Shown here piece by piece: positions 25,450 through 33,293 of a stretch of DNA of 33,364 bases. The notes below the pieces were generated by a model. That model saw only the letters and a list, made by a program, of their open reading frames with translations, searched no databases and was not told the DNA's origin. The translations under genes were made by a program, and so were the position numbers. Each line of letters opens with the position of its first letter. Position 1 is the first letter of the stretch. This stretch comes from CAZTDD01 sp964612675 (lineage in GTDB: Bacteria > Hinthialibacterota > Hinthialibacteria > Hinthialibacterales > JAKPRU01), in the NCBI GenBank assembly GCA_964612675.1, contig CAZTDD010000075.1, positions 1-33,364 on the forward strand, written 5' to 3'.

Positions 25450-26148
25450 TCACGCCTCCAACATCCGCTCCAGCAGGGAAGCGACGGCCATGTCGCGACT
25501 TGTGTGGACCGGAACCATCTGTCCGGAATGGCTGTCGGCCAGGATTTCGAGCAGACGGCAGGTAGGCTTCAGAAGAATGGCAACGGCGCTGCCCCCCCGT
25601 TCAAAATCCTTGATAAATCGAAGCAGGAAACTTACGGACGCCTCCGAGTTCACCGTCATCTCGGTCATATCCAGCAAAACAAGGGCTGAGGAGGATCTCA
25701 GTTTCTGCAGGGCCGACTCCAGAATGGATGCGCTCGCGACTCCCAGTCCTCCGGTAACGTGGAGTGTTGTGATTGAACCCGCTTCGGATGCTTTGACCGC
25801 CAGGTCATCCTGCCCGACATTTCCTGCGCGGATCTGATCGCGAAAATGTTTTGCCTCTTCCGTAACCAAACGAAGGGTGACCATACCGCGCCCTTCTGTA
25901 CGGCTGACCTGGCCCATCTTCAAATTGGGATGTTTTAAGAGCTCATCAACCCCGATTTCGGTCCCATCCCAATCCTTTGGAACCGGCGCAAGGTAGACGG
26001 TTGCCCCCTTTGTCATCGGCGTGGAAGTTCGAAGTTCGGCGACAAGCCCCTGAAGAGAAGCCAACGAGGCGTAAAACGGTTTGTCCTTTCCTTCAATCAA
26101 ACAGACATAAAGTTGTTTTAGCTCTTTTTTTTCTGAGTTCTTCACCAT
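25450..26148 (-). CDS. STAS-domain protein with novel N-terminal region
   Basis: The product is 232 residues if read from the ATG at 26148, which overlaps closely with its GGAGG site; the GTG next to it (26145) is better spaced and equally possible. The first 115 residues (QLYVCLIEGKDKPFYASL, VYLAPVPKDWDG) are not recognised. The C-terminal 100 residues form a STAS domain: TLHVTGGLGVASASILESAL, LVLLDMTEMTVNSEASVSFLL and FERGGSAVAILLKP. The Ser of the DSSG site survives as NSEA, so phosphorylation is conceivable. It lies 35 bases after the GH38-like gene and 97 bases before the GH67-like gene on the same strand. A cytoplasmic regulator between two secreted proteins is unusual. Confidence 0.7.
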   Translation of the reverse strand: MVKNSEKKELKQLYVCLIEGKDKPFYASLASLQGLVAELRTSTPMTKGATVYLAPVPKDWDGTEIGVDELLKHPNLKMGQVSRTEGRGMVTLRLVTEEAKHFRDQIRAGNVGQDDLAVKASEAGSITTLHVTGGLGVASASILESALQKLRSSSALVLLDMTEMTVNSEASVSFLLRFIKDFERGGSAVAILLKPTCRLLEILADSHSGQMVPVHTSRDMAVASLLERMLEA

Positions 26149-26183
26149 TCCTCCATCGGAAACCAAGACGATTTTCGAAGAAA

Positions 26184-29100
26184 TCAGTACATAATTCGCA
26201 CTGTTTTGACCTGAAAGGAGTCAATCGGTACGAAAGCGGTGTTTCCCGCGTATTCTAAGGGAAGAGGTCCTTCATCCAAAAGGGTAAGTTCCTCGGCTGC
26301 CAGAAGGGGCGACCCGACCGTCACTTCGGCTCGACACGCCACTCCCTCTGTTTCCCACAGCCGTACAAGCAACCCGTCTCCCCTTGTTGTTGTACGCACG
26401 CTACCAACGACAACATGGTCAGGGACAGATTGGATAAGCGAGTACATCCGGGGAAGACGTCCAGTGCGTGCCTCGGTTTGGGCGGCAATCAAAGGATGTC
26501 GAAGCTCCTGCGCTTCCCTATATACATTTGCCGATCGCCAATCACCCTGATAAGGATATAGTCCGGCCCGGATTTCCATGGTGCGTGTACCCGGTTCCAA
26601 CGCCAGAGTCAGTTCGTGGGGACCGAAAAGAAAGCCTGTTCGGCTGCACGTCAATAAGGCAAAACCGAGCGACTGATCGGGTGAAGACAAACCGGCCCAG
26701 TCATGACCCGGTACAGGACCGTTGATACGCAGGCCGGTGACGGTTTTCCACTCTTGGATAGATCCCGCTACTCCAGCAACCATAGAAGGTGCAAAAAAAT
26801 CGCTCTTGGCGGAAAATCCCAGACTCCGGCTCAGGCCCTTACAGCCGGCGGTCACGTCGATCCGTGGGCGCCCGGCGACCGCCTCGTACTCGTGCACAAC
26901 CGATGCTGATCCCAATAATTGACTCACACGGATTCGTGCTCGAACCGGTCCATCTTCAATAACGTCAGTATTGACATTCTCCACTTCCATCAGATCGCCC
27001 CATAACAATGTCGGTCCAAACCCGTCATCGGAGCTTAGTATTCTCCCGTTCGATTCCGTTAACCGCAGGTCTGTAATCCGGCCGGTGTCCTCGTCCACAG
27101 TGAAACGGTAGTTGTCAGTCGCAACAGTCTCTCCTCTGACTTCAAGTGAGGTGGGGGGAGCATCGGTGAGTGACTTTGGCACCAGCTCGAAGACCTTATA
27201 TCCCAATGGCGGTACGTTCTCCGCCAGAAAACAAATCTCGCGTCCCTGCTCGACGATCTGCGAAGGGACTGTCTCATTCCAGGGGTTCTTGACCGAGACT
27301 TCGCCCTCTTCGAAAGGAATCGCAACGGTGACAGCATCCGTTCTGACCCACGAGAGTGGATTGAAGACCACAACGGCGTGCTCCATCCCGTCCGTATCCA
27401 TCTCCGCAGCCAGTTTCTCCAAAGCCGAGGAGCATCGATCTTGTAGATTCCCGCGAAGGTCGGTGAGCTTCTGCCGGGCGTTGTTCAACACATCCTCTTC
27501 CGCGATTCCCGTGAGAACAGCGCGCCTGTGAAATGAAAGAAGCTGCCTCCACAGTTCATTCAAATCCTCCCCGGGGAAAGAATCGGCCGCCATGCGGGAA
27601 AGCAGAGAGCAGATTCGTTCCAGATCGATCAAAAGAGCTTCGGCTTCTCCGGCAAGCTGTTTGATCTCTGGAACTTGAATGAAACGCTGTGAATGCTTGG
27701 CAAGGTTTACACGCCCGGTATACAGCGGATAACTGACGCCATACGGATTGCTTACCAGGCGATCGAAGAAACTGCCGGGGTCGGTATAGATCACGGTAGG
27801 AAACAGGGGACGGGACTCTGCACTTTCCAGGAAACGGATGGTCTCTTCACCGGAAGGCCTTCTTTCTCCTGTAACATCGAAGAAAACTCCCACGTCGCGA
27901 AGTTGGTGTCGATTATGAACAGTTTCCAGCTCCAGTAAGATTTGACGTTCCGGCGTCGGTGCGGATCGGTGTGGCGGATAGTAAGATAGTATCCGGGCTG
28001 CCGACGGCGACTGCCAGGAGAACAAATTCCACGGAAAGGTGCCTTCGATCGAGTCGAACATGACACCAATCATCCCACACCCCGAGAGGAATTCGGGCAA
28101 CATCGATCCGGCACTCGGTGCGCCTGGGAACGTGGCAATTCTCACTCGCTGGCCGAAAACCTTCTCGAAATACTCTACACCCAGCTGATACTGACGGATG
28201 ATGGCTTCGCCCGACACCAAGTCCGGATCGAAATGGGTCCACGCGCCACCGGCCAATACGTATCGGCGTTCGGAAGCGAATCGGACAAGCTCTTGGTGAA
28301 GACTCGGATGTTGTTCTTCCAGCCATCGATGAGATCGAGCGTCCCAGCCGGTAATCGCAAGGTCCGGGTATCGCTCGAGCAGCTCGACGACTTCCTGCGC
28401 AGCTGATCTGGATACCTCGACGAGCTCTTCGCTCGTTTCCTTTCCGAAGGGATCCAGCAAAGCACGGGCGCCAGCATATACATTCATCTCTTTCGAAAGG
28501 TCCCGCAGTGCTGAAAGAGTCTGCTTACATTGAGAGGCGGACAAGGCGAAGTCCTTTGCGTCGCGAGCGTACAAAGCGTCAAGATCGATCCGGCGTACCG
28601 CATCCAGAAAGCATCGGCGCCACTTTCCTTCTTCCTCACCATGGGTCAAACGCAGCAGCAAGAGAGCGTTTTCCAGATTTCCGAGAAGATCTCCAGCGAT
28701 TCGTCGCAGTTCGTGGATCTCTTCAAGCATCAAATCGACCGAACGAAACACCACCGGTCCTGCTGTTTGACGTACGTGCATGGCAACAACGATCTCTCTG
28801 CCGGGATATGCCCGTTCACACAGAGGGACAACAGCGTCACCCGGGCCGAGATCCTGCACGGGACGACCGTCGATATAAACCCGAACGTGTCCGCGGCAGT
28901 CTACGGAAAGCCAGGCAGGTCCACCAACCAGCGGTACCCCCGCAATGTGTTCTGGAATCACGAGCGTTTTTCGTACCCAAAAGGGGGCAGGGACGCCGAC
29001 CAGGCTCGGGAGATCCCGTTCCGACCAGGAGCGTACATCGTAGGCAGGCTCCTCAGCACCCGGCTGACGATCCGGATTTACGCGCCACCTCGAACTTACA

Positions 29101-29210
29101 TCGGCGGAAACAAACTCATCGAGGACATCGACGGTCTCCATCGGTACCGCCGCCCACGAGAGCGCCGCACCCAGCAAGAGAACAAAGAACCAGATACACC
29201 GGAGAGGCAT
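26184..29210 (-). CDS. Secreted GH38-fold (alpha-mannosidase-like) protein lacking catalytic motifs
   Basis: The ATG at 29210 has GGAGG nine bases upstream and is preferred to the ATG at 29228, giving 1008 residues. A signal peptide (CIWFFVLLLGAALSWAA) is followed by a beta-sandwich (RVYIDGRPVQDLGPGD). Next is a GH38-type catalytic-domain framework (VELLERYPDLAITGWDARSHRWL; GGAWTHFDPDLVSGEAIIRQ), a helical three-bundle domain and large C-terminal beta domains (VVFNPLSWVRTDAV; ATDNYRFTVDEDTGRI) exactly as in GH38 enzymes. The signature residues are changed: the zinc-binding HxHxD region reads AGARALLD, the nucleophile motif PDxFG reads FPGAPSAG, and the later GDGGGGPT-type motif reads FDVTGERRPS. 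It is thus probably not a zinc-dependent mannosidase; glycan binding is an alternative role. Confidence 0.8.
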   Translation of the reverse strand: MPLRCIWFFVLLLGAALSWAAVPMETVDVLDEFVSADVSSRWRVNPDRQPGAEEPAYDVRSWSERDLPSLVGVPAPFWVRKTLVIPEHIAGVPLVGGPAWLSVDCRGHVRVYIDGRPVQDLGPGDAVVPLCERAYPGREIVVAMHVRQTAGPVVFRSVDLMLEEIHELRRIAGDLLGNLENALLLLRLTHGEEEGKWRRCFLDAVRRIDLDALYARDAKDFALSASQCKQTLSALRDLSKEMNVYAGARALLDPFGKETSEELVEVSRSAAQEVVELLERYPDLAITGWDARSHRWLEEQHPSLHQELVRFASERRYVLAGGAWTHFDPDLVSGEAIIRQYQLGVEYFEKVFGQRVRIATFPGAPSAGSMLPEFLSGCGMIGVMFDSIEGTFPWNLFSWQSPSAARILSYYPPHRSAPTPERQILLELETVHNRHQLRDVGVFFDVTGERRPSGEETIRFLESAESRPLFPTVIYTDPGSFFDRLVSNPYGVSYPLYTGRVNLAKHSQRFIQVPEIKQLAGEAEALLIDLERICSLLSRMAADSFPGEDLNELWRQLLSFHRRAVLTGIAEEDVLNNARQKLTDLRGNLQDRCSSALEKLAAEMDTDGMEHAVVVFNPLSWVRTDAVTVAIPFEEGEVSVKNPWNETVPSQIVEQGREICFLAENVPPLGYKVFELVPKSLTDAPPTSLEVRGETVATDNYRFTVDEDTGRITDLRLTESNGRILSSDDGFGPTLLWGDLMEVENVNTDVIEDGPVRARIRVSQLLGSASVVHEYEAVAGRPRIDVTAGCKGLSRSLGFSAKSDFFAPSMVAGVAGSIQEWKTVTGLRINGPVPGHDWAGLSSPDQSLGFALLTCSRTGFLFGPHELTLALEPGTRTMEIRAGLYPYQGDWRSANVYREAQELRHPLIAAQTEARTGRLPRMYSLIQSVPDHVVVGSVRTTTRGDGLLVRLWETEGVACRAEVTVGSPLLAAEELTLLDEGPLPLEYAGNTAFVPIDSFQVKTVRIMY

Positions 29211-29375
29211 CCGGGCACACCTCCGCATTTCTTGATAGCCCTACTGATACCGGGCGTACCGATATCAATGGTACAGATTATGTCTGATTGGGAAACGATA
29301 CTCTACGGGGAAGACATCCGAAAGCGAGATGCCGGAAATCACAGGGGCCGTCACGACGTACAAAGCGGAACAGGA

Positions 29376-30188
29376 TCACCGTTCGCGCTCTGTTTCCTCT
29401 TCCTCCGATTGCTGCGAAAAAGGGAATGATTGATCTTCAGACGATTTTTCCGATTCTTCCTCAAATCCAGGCTGTGTTTCCGACTCGTATCCCGACTCAG
29501 TGCGTTCTTCTTCCTGCTCGGGAAAGGTCGATTCTTCTTCCGTCTGCGATTCCCCTTCTTCTTCGTAACCGAGTGCCTTCGGCTCTTCTTCGGCAGGTTC
29601 GGCTTCTGGTTTCTCTTCCTCGGCAGCTGTGGCGGGTTGGGCAGCGGTGCCGTCCGACACCATCTTATGGATGATCACACGAATTTCCTGAATGTTCTGA
29701 AATCCGAGGGTAGCAGTAATCTCTCGCCGCAACAGACCTTGGAACTCGCGGCTGAACGTGGGGATATCTTTTTCCAGAATCAAAACCAGACGGCTGTGGA
29801 CGATCAGCGACCCGGCAGACACCTCGGAGTGAATTTGCAGGTCTTTCACCCCGGTCACCATGCTCCCCTTTCGCTGGAGATACTCTTCCACAGCATCCAA
29901 GGCGACAGCAATCCGGCCGCTTTCTCCCTCGATCATCAGATGACGCACATAGGTCGGCGCGATTCCGAGCATGACGGCCAGAACCGAGAGAAGGCAGTTC
30001 ACCAGAACAATGACGATCAGAAGCAGAACTACCCACGAAAACGGATAATTGAACATCAGATCCGTGCATCGTTTGGCCGCGTTAACCAGGAATGTCTGAT
30101 CCACAAAATACACATATCCCAGGCCGACGATAATCGCCAACATGAGAAGAGCCGCTACTCCCAACGAAATTCGTCGAAACGCAGTCAC
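29376..30188 (-). CDS. AmaP-like membrane protein with Asp23-type domain and acidic tail
   Basis: GAGGAGG lies about six bases before the GTG at 30188, which is preferred to the unsupported GTG at 30215; the product is then 270 residues. Two N-terminal membrane helices (VAALLMLAIIVGLGYVYFV and WVVLLLIVIVLVNCLLSVL) precede an Asp23-like alpha/beta domain (GSMVTGVKDLQIHSEV...SLIVHSRLVLILEKDIP...IQEIRVIIHKM). This is the layout of AmaP, the membrane anchor of Asp23 in Staphylococcus. The last 90 residues are very rich in Glu, Ser and Pro, probably disordered and cytoplasmic. It follows the Asp23/Gls24 gene by 42 bases, the expected partner. The role is probably envelope stress or membrane homeostasis. 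Confidence 0.75.
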   Translation of the reverse strand: MTAFRRISLGVAALLMLAIIVGLGYVYFVDQTFLVNAAKRCTDLMFNYPFSWVVLLLIVIVLVNCLLSVLAVMLGIAPTYVRHLMIEGESGRIAVALDAVEEYLQRKGSMVTGVKDLQIHSEVSAGSLIVHSRLVLILEKDIPTFSREFQGLLRREITATLGFQNIQEIRVIIHKMVSDGTAAQPATAAEEEKPEAEPAEEEPKALGYEEEGESQTEEESTFPEQEEERTESGYESETQPGFEEESEKSSEDQSFPFSQQSEEEETERER

Positions 30189-30230
30189 AATATCCTCCTC
30201 TCGCAACAGCTCCACGCCCGCGGTAAGAGG

Positions 30231-30644
30231 TCAGGCCTCTTCCAATTCAATGTCCTGAGATTGACTCGGGGGCGACGGAAGCGCGGTGGATTCGGGGCGC
30301 TCACAATAGACCCGATCCACGCTAATCGTAATATCCTGCACCTCGAGTCCCGTTCCCAGGGAAATGGCTCGGGCGATGCTGCCCTGTAAATCGCGCGCCT
30401 TCAAGCGTATCCGTGTCCCGAATAACACCTGCAGATTCAGGCCGATATAAGGGCGACCGTCTTCGAAATTTATTCGAATGCTGTTTTCGGTACTCCGCTT
30501 GCTGAAATACTCCCCGATTCCTTCCCCGCGCGTAGGCGAAAAACGAAAACACGGGGATCCCTCTACCTCTTTCACGACAAAAGTCTTCACAATGCTCGGT
30601 GCAATACTGATTCGTCCGTTCTCGGTTGTATAATACCCATTCAT
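30231..30644 (-). CDS. Asp23/Gls24 (YqhY) family protein
   Basis: GGAGG six bases before the ATG at 30644 fixes the start (137 residues); a TTG two codons upstream is rejected. The order GRISIAPSIVKTFVVKEVEG, then YIGLNLQVLFGTRIRLKARDLQ, then ISLGTGLEVQDITISVDRVY is the Asp23/Gls24 pattern. A Ser/Pro-rich acidic tail follows. In Bacillus subtilis the relative YqhY is encoded directly after accB-accC; here it follows accC after 210 bases. In that gap a TTGACT and a TATGAT are present on the same strand but only 14 bases apart, so whether it has its own promoter is unclear. Likely role: envelope stress, or modulation of acetyl-CoA carboxylase. Confidence 0.8.
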   Translation of the reverse strand: MNGYYTTENGRISIAPSIVKTFVVKEVEGSPCFRFSPTRGEGIGEYFSKRSTENSIRINFEDGRPYIGLNLQVLFGTRIRLKARDLQGSIARAISLGTGLEVQDITISVDRVYCERPESTALPSPPSQSQDIELEEA

Positions 30645-30854
30645 GAGCAACCTCCATTACCGATGCTCCGGTAAAAAACGCAGTCATTTACCTGAAACGT
30701 CACTATATCTGAACCTCAAACCCTGGTCGTTTCTTATGGTCGTCCCATCCACCGTGTGCTCTACCGGCCTTCACGTCACTACCGATCATAACATCGCGAT
30801 AGGGAGTCAAGCCAGCGTCCCATACTTTTCATGGGCACTGCCCGGCCTTTTGGA

Positions 30855-32213
30855 TCACGGTTCGCCGTAAGCGCTGGCAGTGATTTGCTCCACCGTGCTG
30901 GTGTCAAACTCGCCGGATCGGTACTGCTGGCTCGCGAGAACGATTTCCTGGAATCCTATCGTACTCGATATCCCTTCAACAACCATCTCGAACAGTGCGC
31001 GGCGCATCCGCTCGATCGCTTCATCTCGATTTGTCCCCCACGCGATCAATTTAGCAAGCATTGAATCGTAGAACGGAGGTACCACATACTCCGCATAGAT
31101 GTGCGTATCCACACGGATTCCGGGGCCTCCCGGAATATGCAGCGCGGTGATATGCCCGCAGGAGGGCATAAAGTTCCGCGTCGGGTCTTCCGCGTTGATA
31201 CGACATTCGATCGCGTGTCCGTTGACCTTAATATCTTCCTGTTTGAACCGTAGCGGCTTTCCCGAGGCAATGGCTATCTGTTCTTTGATAAGATCGACAT
31301 TGGTAACTTGTTCGGTCACAGGATGTTCGACTTGAATTCGCGTATTCATTTCCATGAAATAGAACCGACGGTCCGGGTCAACGAGGAATTCGACGGTCCC
31401 CGCATTCCGGTATCCGACGGCCTTCGCGGCCGTGATGGCGGCTTCTCCCATTTGCCTGCGGAGAGACTCATCCATAATGGGGGAAGGAGCCTCCTCCAGA
31501 ATCTTCTGGTGCCGCCTCTGGAGCGAACATTCACGCTCTCCGAGATGGATCACGTTGCCGTGGTGGTCCGCTAGAATTTGGAATTCGATGTGACGAGGTC
31601 GTTCGATGTATTTCTCCAGATAGAGATGAGGATTTCCGAAGGCTTTCTCGGCTTCCGATTGAGCGGTAGCAAACGCCTGAGCCAGGCTCAAATCCGTGTG
31701 CGCCACTCGCATCCCCCGTCCACCTCCCCCTGCGGCGGCCTTCAATATGACCGGATAGCCGATCTCCCGGGCGAGACGGACCGCGTTATCCGCACTCTCA
31801 ACAATCCCTTCCGATCCCGGAATAATGGGAACGCCGCTCTCTTTCATCGTCTGGCGAGCCATCGATTTATCGCCGCTTTTCGCTATCGATTCCGCCGGGG
31901 GGCCAATGAAGGCGATGTTGCAGGACGCGCAAATCTCGGCGAAATGCGGGATTTCCGCAAGAAAACCGTATCCGGGATGGATCGCGTCGGCGTCGGTCAC
32001 CTCCGCGGCGCTGATAATGCGGGGGACATTCAGGTAACTCTCGCGTGGCGACGGGGGACCGATACAGATATCCTCGTCCGCAAAACGCACGTGGAGACTG
32101 TCGCGATCCGCTTCCGAGTACACCGCCACCGTTCGTATGCCGAGCTCGCGGCATGCCCGAATGATGCGCAGAGCGATTTCACCTCTGTTAGCGATAAGGA
32201 TTTTGCTGAACAT
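30855..32213 (-). CDS. accC: Biotin carboxylase subunit of acetyl-CoA carboxylase
   Basis: AccC catalyses ATP-dependent carboxylation of biotin on BCCP, the first half of malonyl-CoA synthesis. The ATG at 32213 gives 452 residues (E. coli AccC has 449) and starts MFSKILIANRGEIA, matching the family N-terminus; an in-frame extension to 32252 is not needed. Key motifs are intact: HPGYGFLAE, the ATP-grasp glycine loop KAAAGGGGRGMR, HIEFQILAD, GERECSLQRRHQK, and the catalytic FMEMNTRIQVEHPVTE. It follows accB by 39 bases on the same strand and is undoubtedly co-transcribed with it. The carboxyltransferase genes accA and accD are not in the window. Confidence 0.97.
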   Translation of the reverse strand: MFSKILIANRGEIALRIIRACRELGIRTVAVYSEADRDSLHVRFADEDICIGPPSPRESYLNVPRIISAAEVTDADAIHPGYGFLAEIPHFAEICASCNIAFIGPPAESIAKSGDKSMARQTMKESGVPIIPGSEGIVESADNAVRLAREIGYPVILKAAAGGGGRGMRVAHTDLSLAQAFATAQSEAEKAFGNPHLYLEKYIERPRHIEFQILADHHGNVIHLGERECSLQRRHQKILEEAPSPIMDESLRRQMGEAAITAAKAVGYRNAGTVEFLVDPDRRFYFMEMNTRIQVEHPVTEQVTNVDLIKEQIAIASGKPLRFKQEDIKVNGHAIECRINAEDPTRNFMPSCGHITALHIPGGPGIRVDTHIYAEYVVPPFYDSMLAKLIAWGTNRDEAIERMRRALFEMVVEGISSTIGFQEIVLASQQYRSGEFDTSTVEQITASAYGEP

Positions 32214-32252
32214 GGGCACTGTCCGGGTGGGACCCTCCTTGGCTCCGGACAA

Positions 32253-32708
32253 TTATCCGTTTTTCCGAATATGGAATAAGGGTTGGCCGTATTCGACGGG
32301 CTGACCGTTTTCCACCAATATGGCCACAACACGCCCACGGATTCCGGCTTTCAGTTCGTTCATCACCTTCATGGCTTCGAGGATACACACAACCGTATCC
32401 GGACTGATATTGGTGCCTACTTCCACGAAGGGGTCAGCGTCGGGAGCCGGTGCACGATAAAACGTGCCGACCATGGGAGATGTGATCACTTCAATGTCTT
32501 CGTCGAGCTCCGTTGAATCCGGCGGTGCGGTCTCCTCGACTGTTGGGAGAGGAGCGGCGGCAGCTGGCGCGGGGTAAGCGACGGTTGGCGGTGCGGTCTC
32601 GATATGTTTCCTGACGGAGACACGCAGGCCCTCTTCCTCGACCTCCAGTTCGCTGATGTCCGCTTCTTCGACTAGAGCGACGATTTTTCGCACCAGTTCA
32701 AGGTCCAT
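32253..32708 (-). CDS. accB: Biotin carboxyl carrier protein of acetyl-CoA carboxylase
   Basis: The product is 151 residues (E. coli 156), with biotin attached to Lys114 in EAMKVMNEL. The N-terminal helix MDLELVRKIVALVEEADISELEVEEEGLRVSV is typical AccB, followed by an Ala/Pro-rich linker and the biotinyl domain (VITSPMVGTFYRAP, the protruding thumb region ADPFVEVG, GQPVEYGQPLFHI). The start is placed at the ATG, two codons inside a GTG at 32714. It is the first gene of accB-accC-Asp23-AmaP and has its own good promoter at 32755-32783, divergent from the small Cys-rich gene. Confidence 0.95.
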   Translation of the reverse strand: MDLELVRKIVALVEEADISELEVEEEGLRVSVRKHIETAPPTVAYPAPAAAAPLPTVEETAPPDSTELDEDIEVITSPMVGTFYRAPAPDADPFVEVGTNISPDTVVCILEAMKVMNELKAGIRGRVVAILVENGQPVEYGQPLFHIRKNG

Positions 32709-32754
32709 ATACACATCTCGCTTTGTCTAACCTCCGCTCCCGTTCCATGAGCCA

Positions 32755-32783
32755 TTCTTACCTACGAAAAGGCGTTTCGTCAA
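32755..32783 (-). promoter_or_regulatory. Sigma70-type promoter for accBC
   Basis: On the minus strand TTGACG (32778-32783) and TAAGAA (32755-32760) are exactly 17 bases apart. The start of accB at 32708 lies about 45 bases downstream, so the leader is short and there is no room for a riboswitch. Confidence 0.6.
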
Positions 32784-32855
32784 GCACAGATGGTCATTTC
32801 CGGCTTTGAAATATTCCGTTGTCCGAGTGCACAGTGTATGATGAAGTGGGAATGG

Positions 32856-32884
32856 TTTACAACGGACTGTCACATCCCTATAGT
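32856..32884 (+). promoter_or_regulatory. Sigma70-type promoter for the small Cys-rich gene
   Basis: TTTACA at 32856-32861 and TATAGT at 32879-32884 are exactly 17 bases apart. The expected start of transcription, near 32891, falls inside the longer reading frame and 31 bases before the ATG at 32922, supporting the shorter gene model. Confidence 0.55.
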
Positions 32885-32921
32885 CGCAACAAGCGAGAGA
32901 CACTGCTTTGCGAGGAATGTT

Positions 32922-33200
32922 ATGCCCCAAGAACATGACGAAACACAGCCGCCTGAAGGGGAAGGCGCGAATATCCCCAAAGGCCAGTTGAATTTGGCCA
33001 TCCATGCCAGGGTAGAGGTGGCCTGCGAGAATCCCGATTGTCAGAATCATTTCGGTCAGCAGATCTTTTTCGATCCTTCTACCTCGTTAGACAATCTCGG
33101 CAAGGCGTTTGAGCAACGGAGTTTGGAAACTGTAGAATCGCAGGGGTGGGTTTGTAGCGGGGAGAGATGGTATTGTTCTGAATGCGCGAAGAAGCAGTGA
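32922..33200 (+). CDS. Small Cys-rich (zinc-ribbon-like) protein
   Basis: A GAGGA site at 32912-32916 precedes the ATG at 32922, and the promoter at 32856 would exclude the longer frame that begins at 32790. The product is 92 residues. After an acidic, Pro-rich start, Cys residues occur as VACENPDCQNHFG and then, 40 residues later, GWVCSGERWYCSECAKK, consistent with a small zinc-binding fold. No family is recognised. It is divergent from accB and followed by a tRNA gene. Confidence 0.6.
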   Translation: MPQEHDETQPPEGEGANIPKGQLNLAIHARVEVACENPDCQNHFGQQIFFDPSTSLDNLGKAFEQRSLETVESQGWVCSGERWYCSECAKKQ

Positions 33201-33218
33201 GAGGGTATAGGAGGGGTT

Positions 33219-33238
33219 CCCGGCCCTGACCTGCCGGG
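33219..33238 (+). terminator. Weak hairpin after the Cys-rich gene
   Basis: CCCGGC and GCCGGG form a 6-bp GC stem around an 8-base loop, 19 bases after the stop codon. No T-run follows, so it is at best a weak or factor-dependent terminator. Confidence 0.25.
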
Positions 33239-33293
33239 GCTCGAACTGGTAGTATAGCTGCTCGTTTTCGCAGTCTCTATGAAGCTGTTTTTC

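Noticed and set aside
29430..30389. 319-residue plus-strand frame
   Set aside because: It is the complement of the AmaP-like and Asp23 genes; its Phe/Arg-rich start mirrors the Glu/Ser-rich tail.
30785..30810. Promoter for the Asp23 gene (TTGACT and TATGAT on the minus strand)
   Set aside because: The boxes are good but only 14 bases apart, too close for a standard sigma70 promoter; left open as a possibility in the gene entry.
32790..32921. Longer N-terminus for the small Cys-rich protein
   Set aside because: The extension contains the likely promoter, lacks a ribosome site, and its translation is not protein-like; the ATG at 32922 has a good site.
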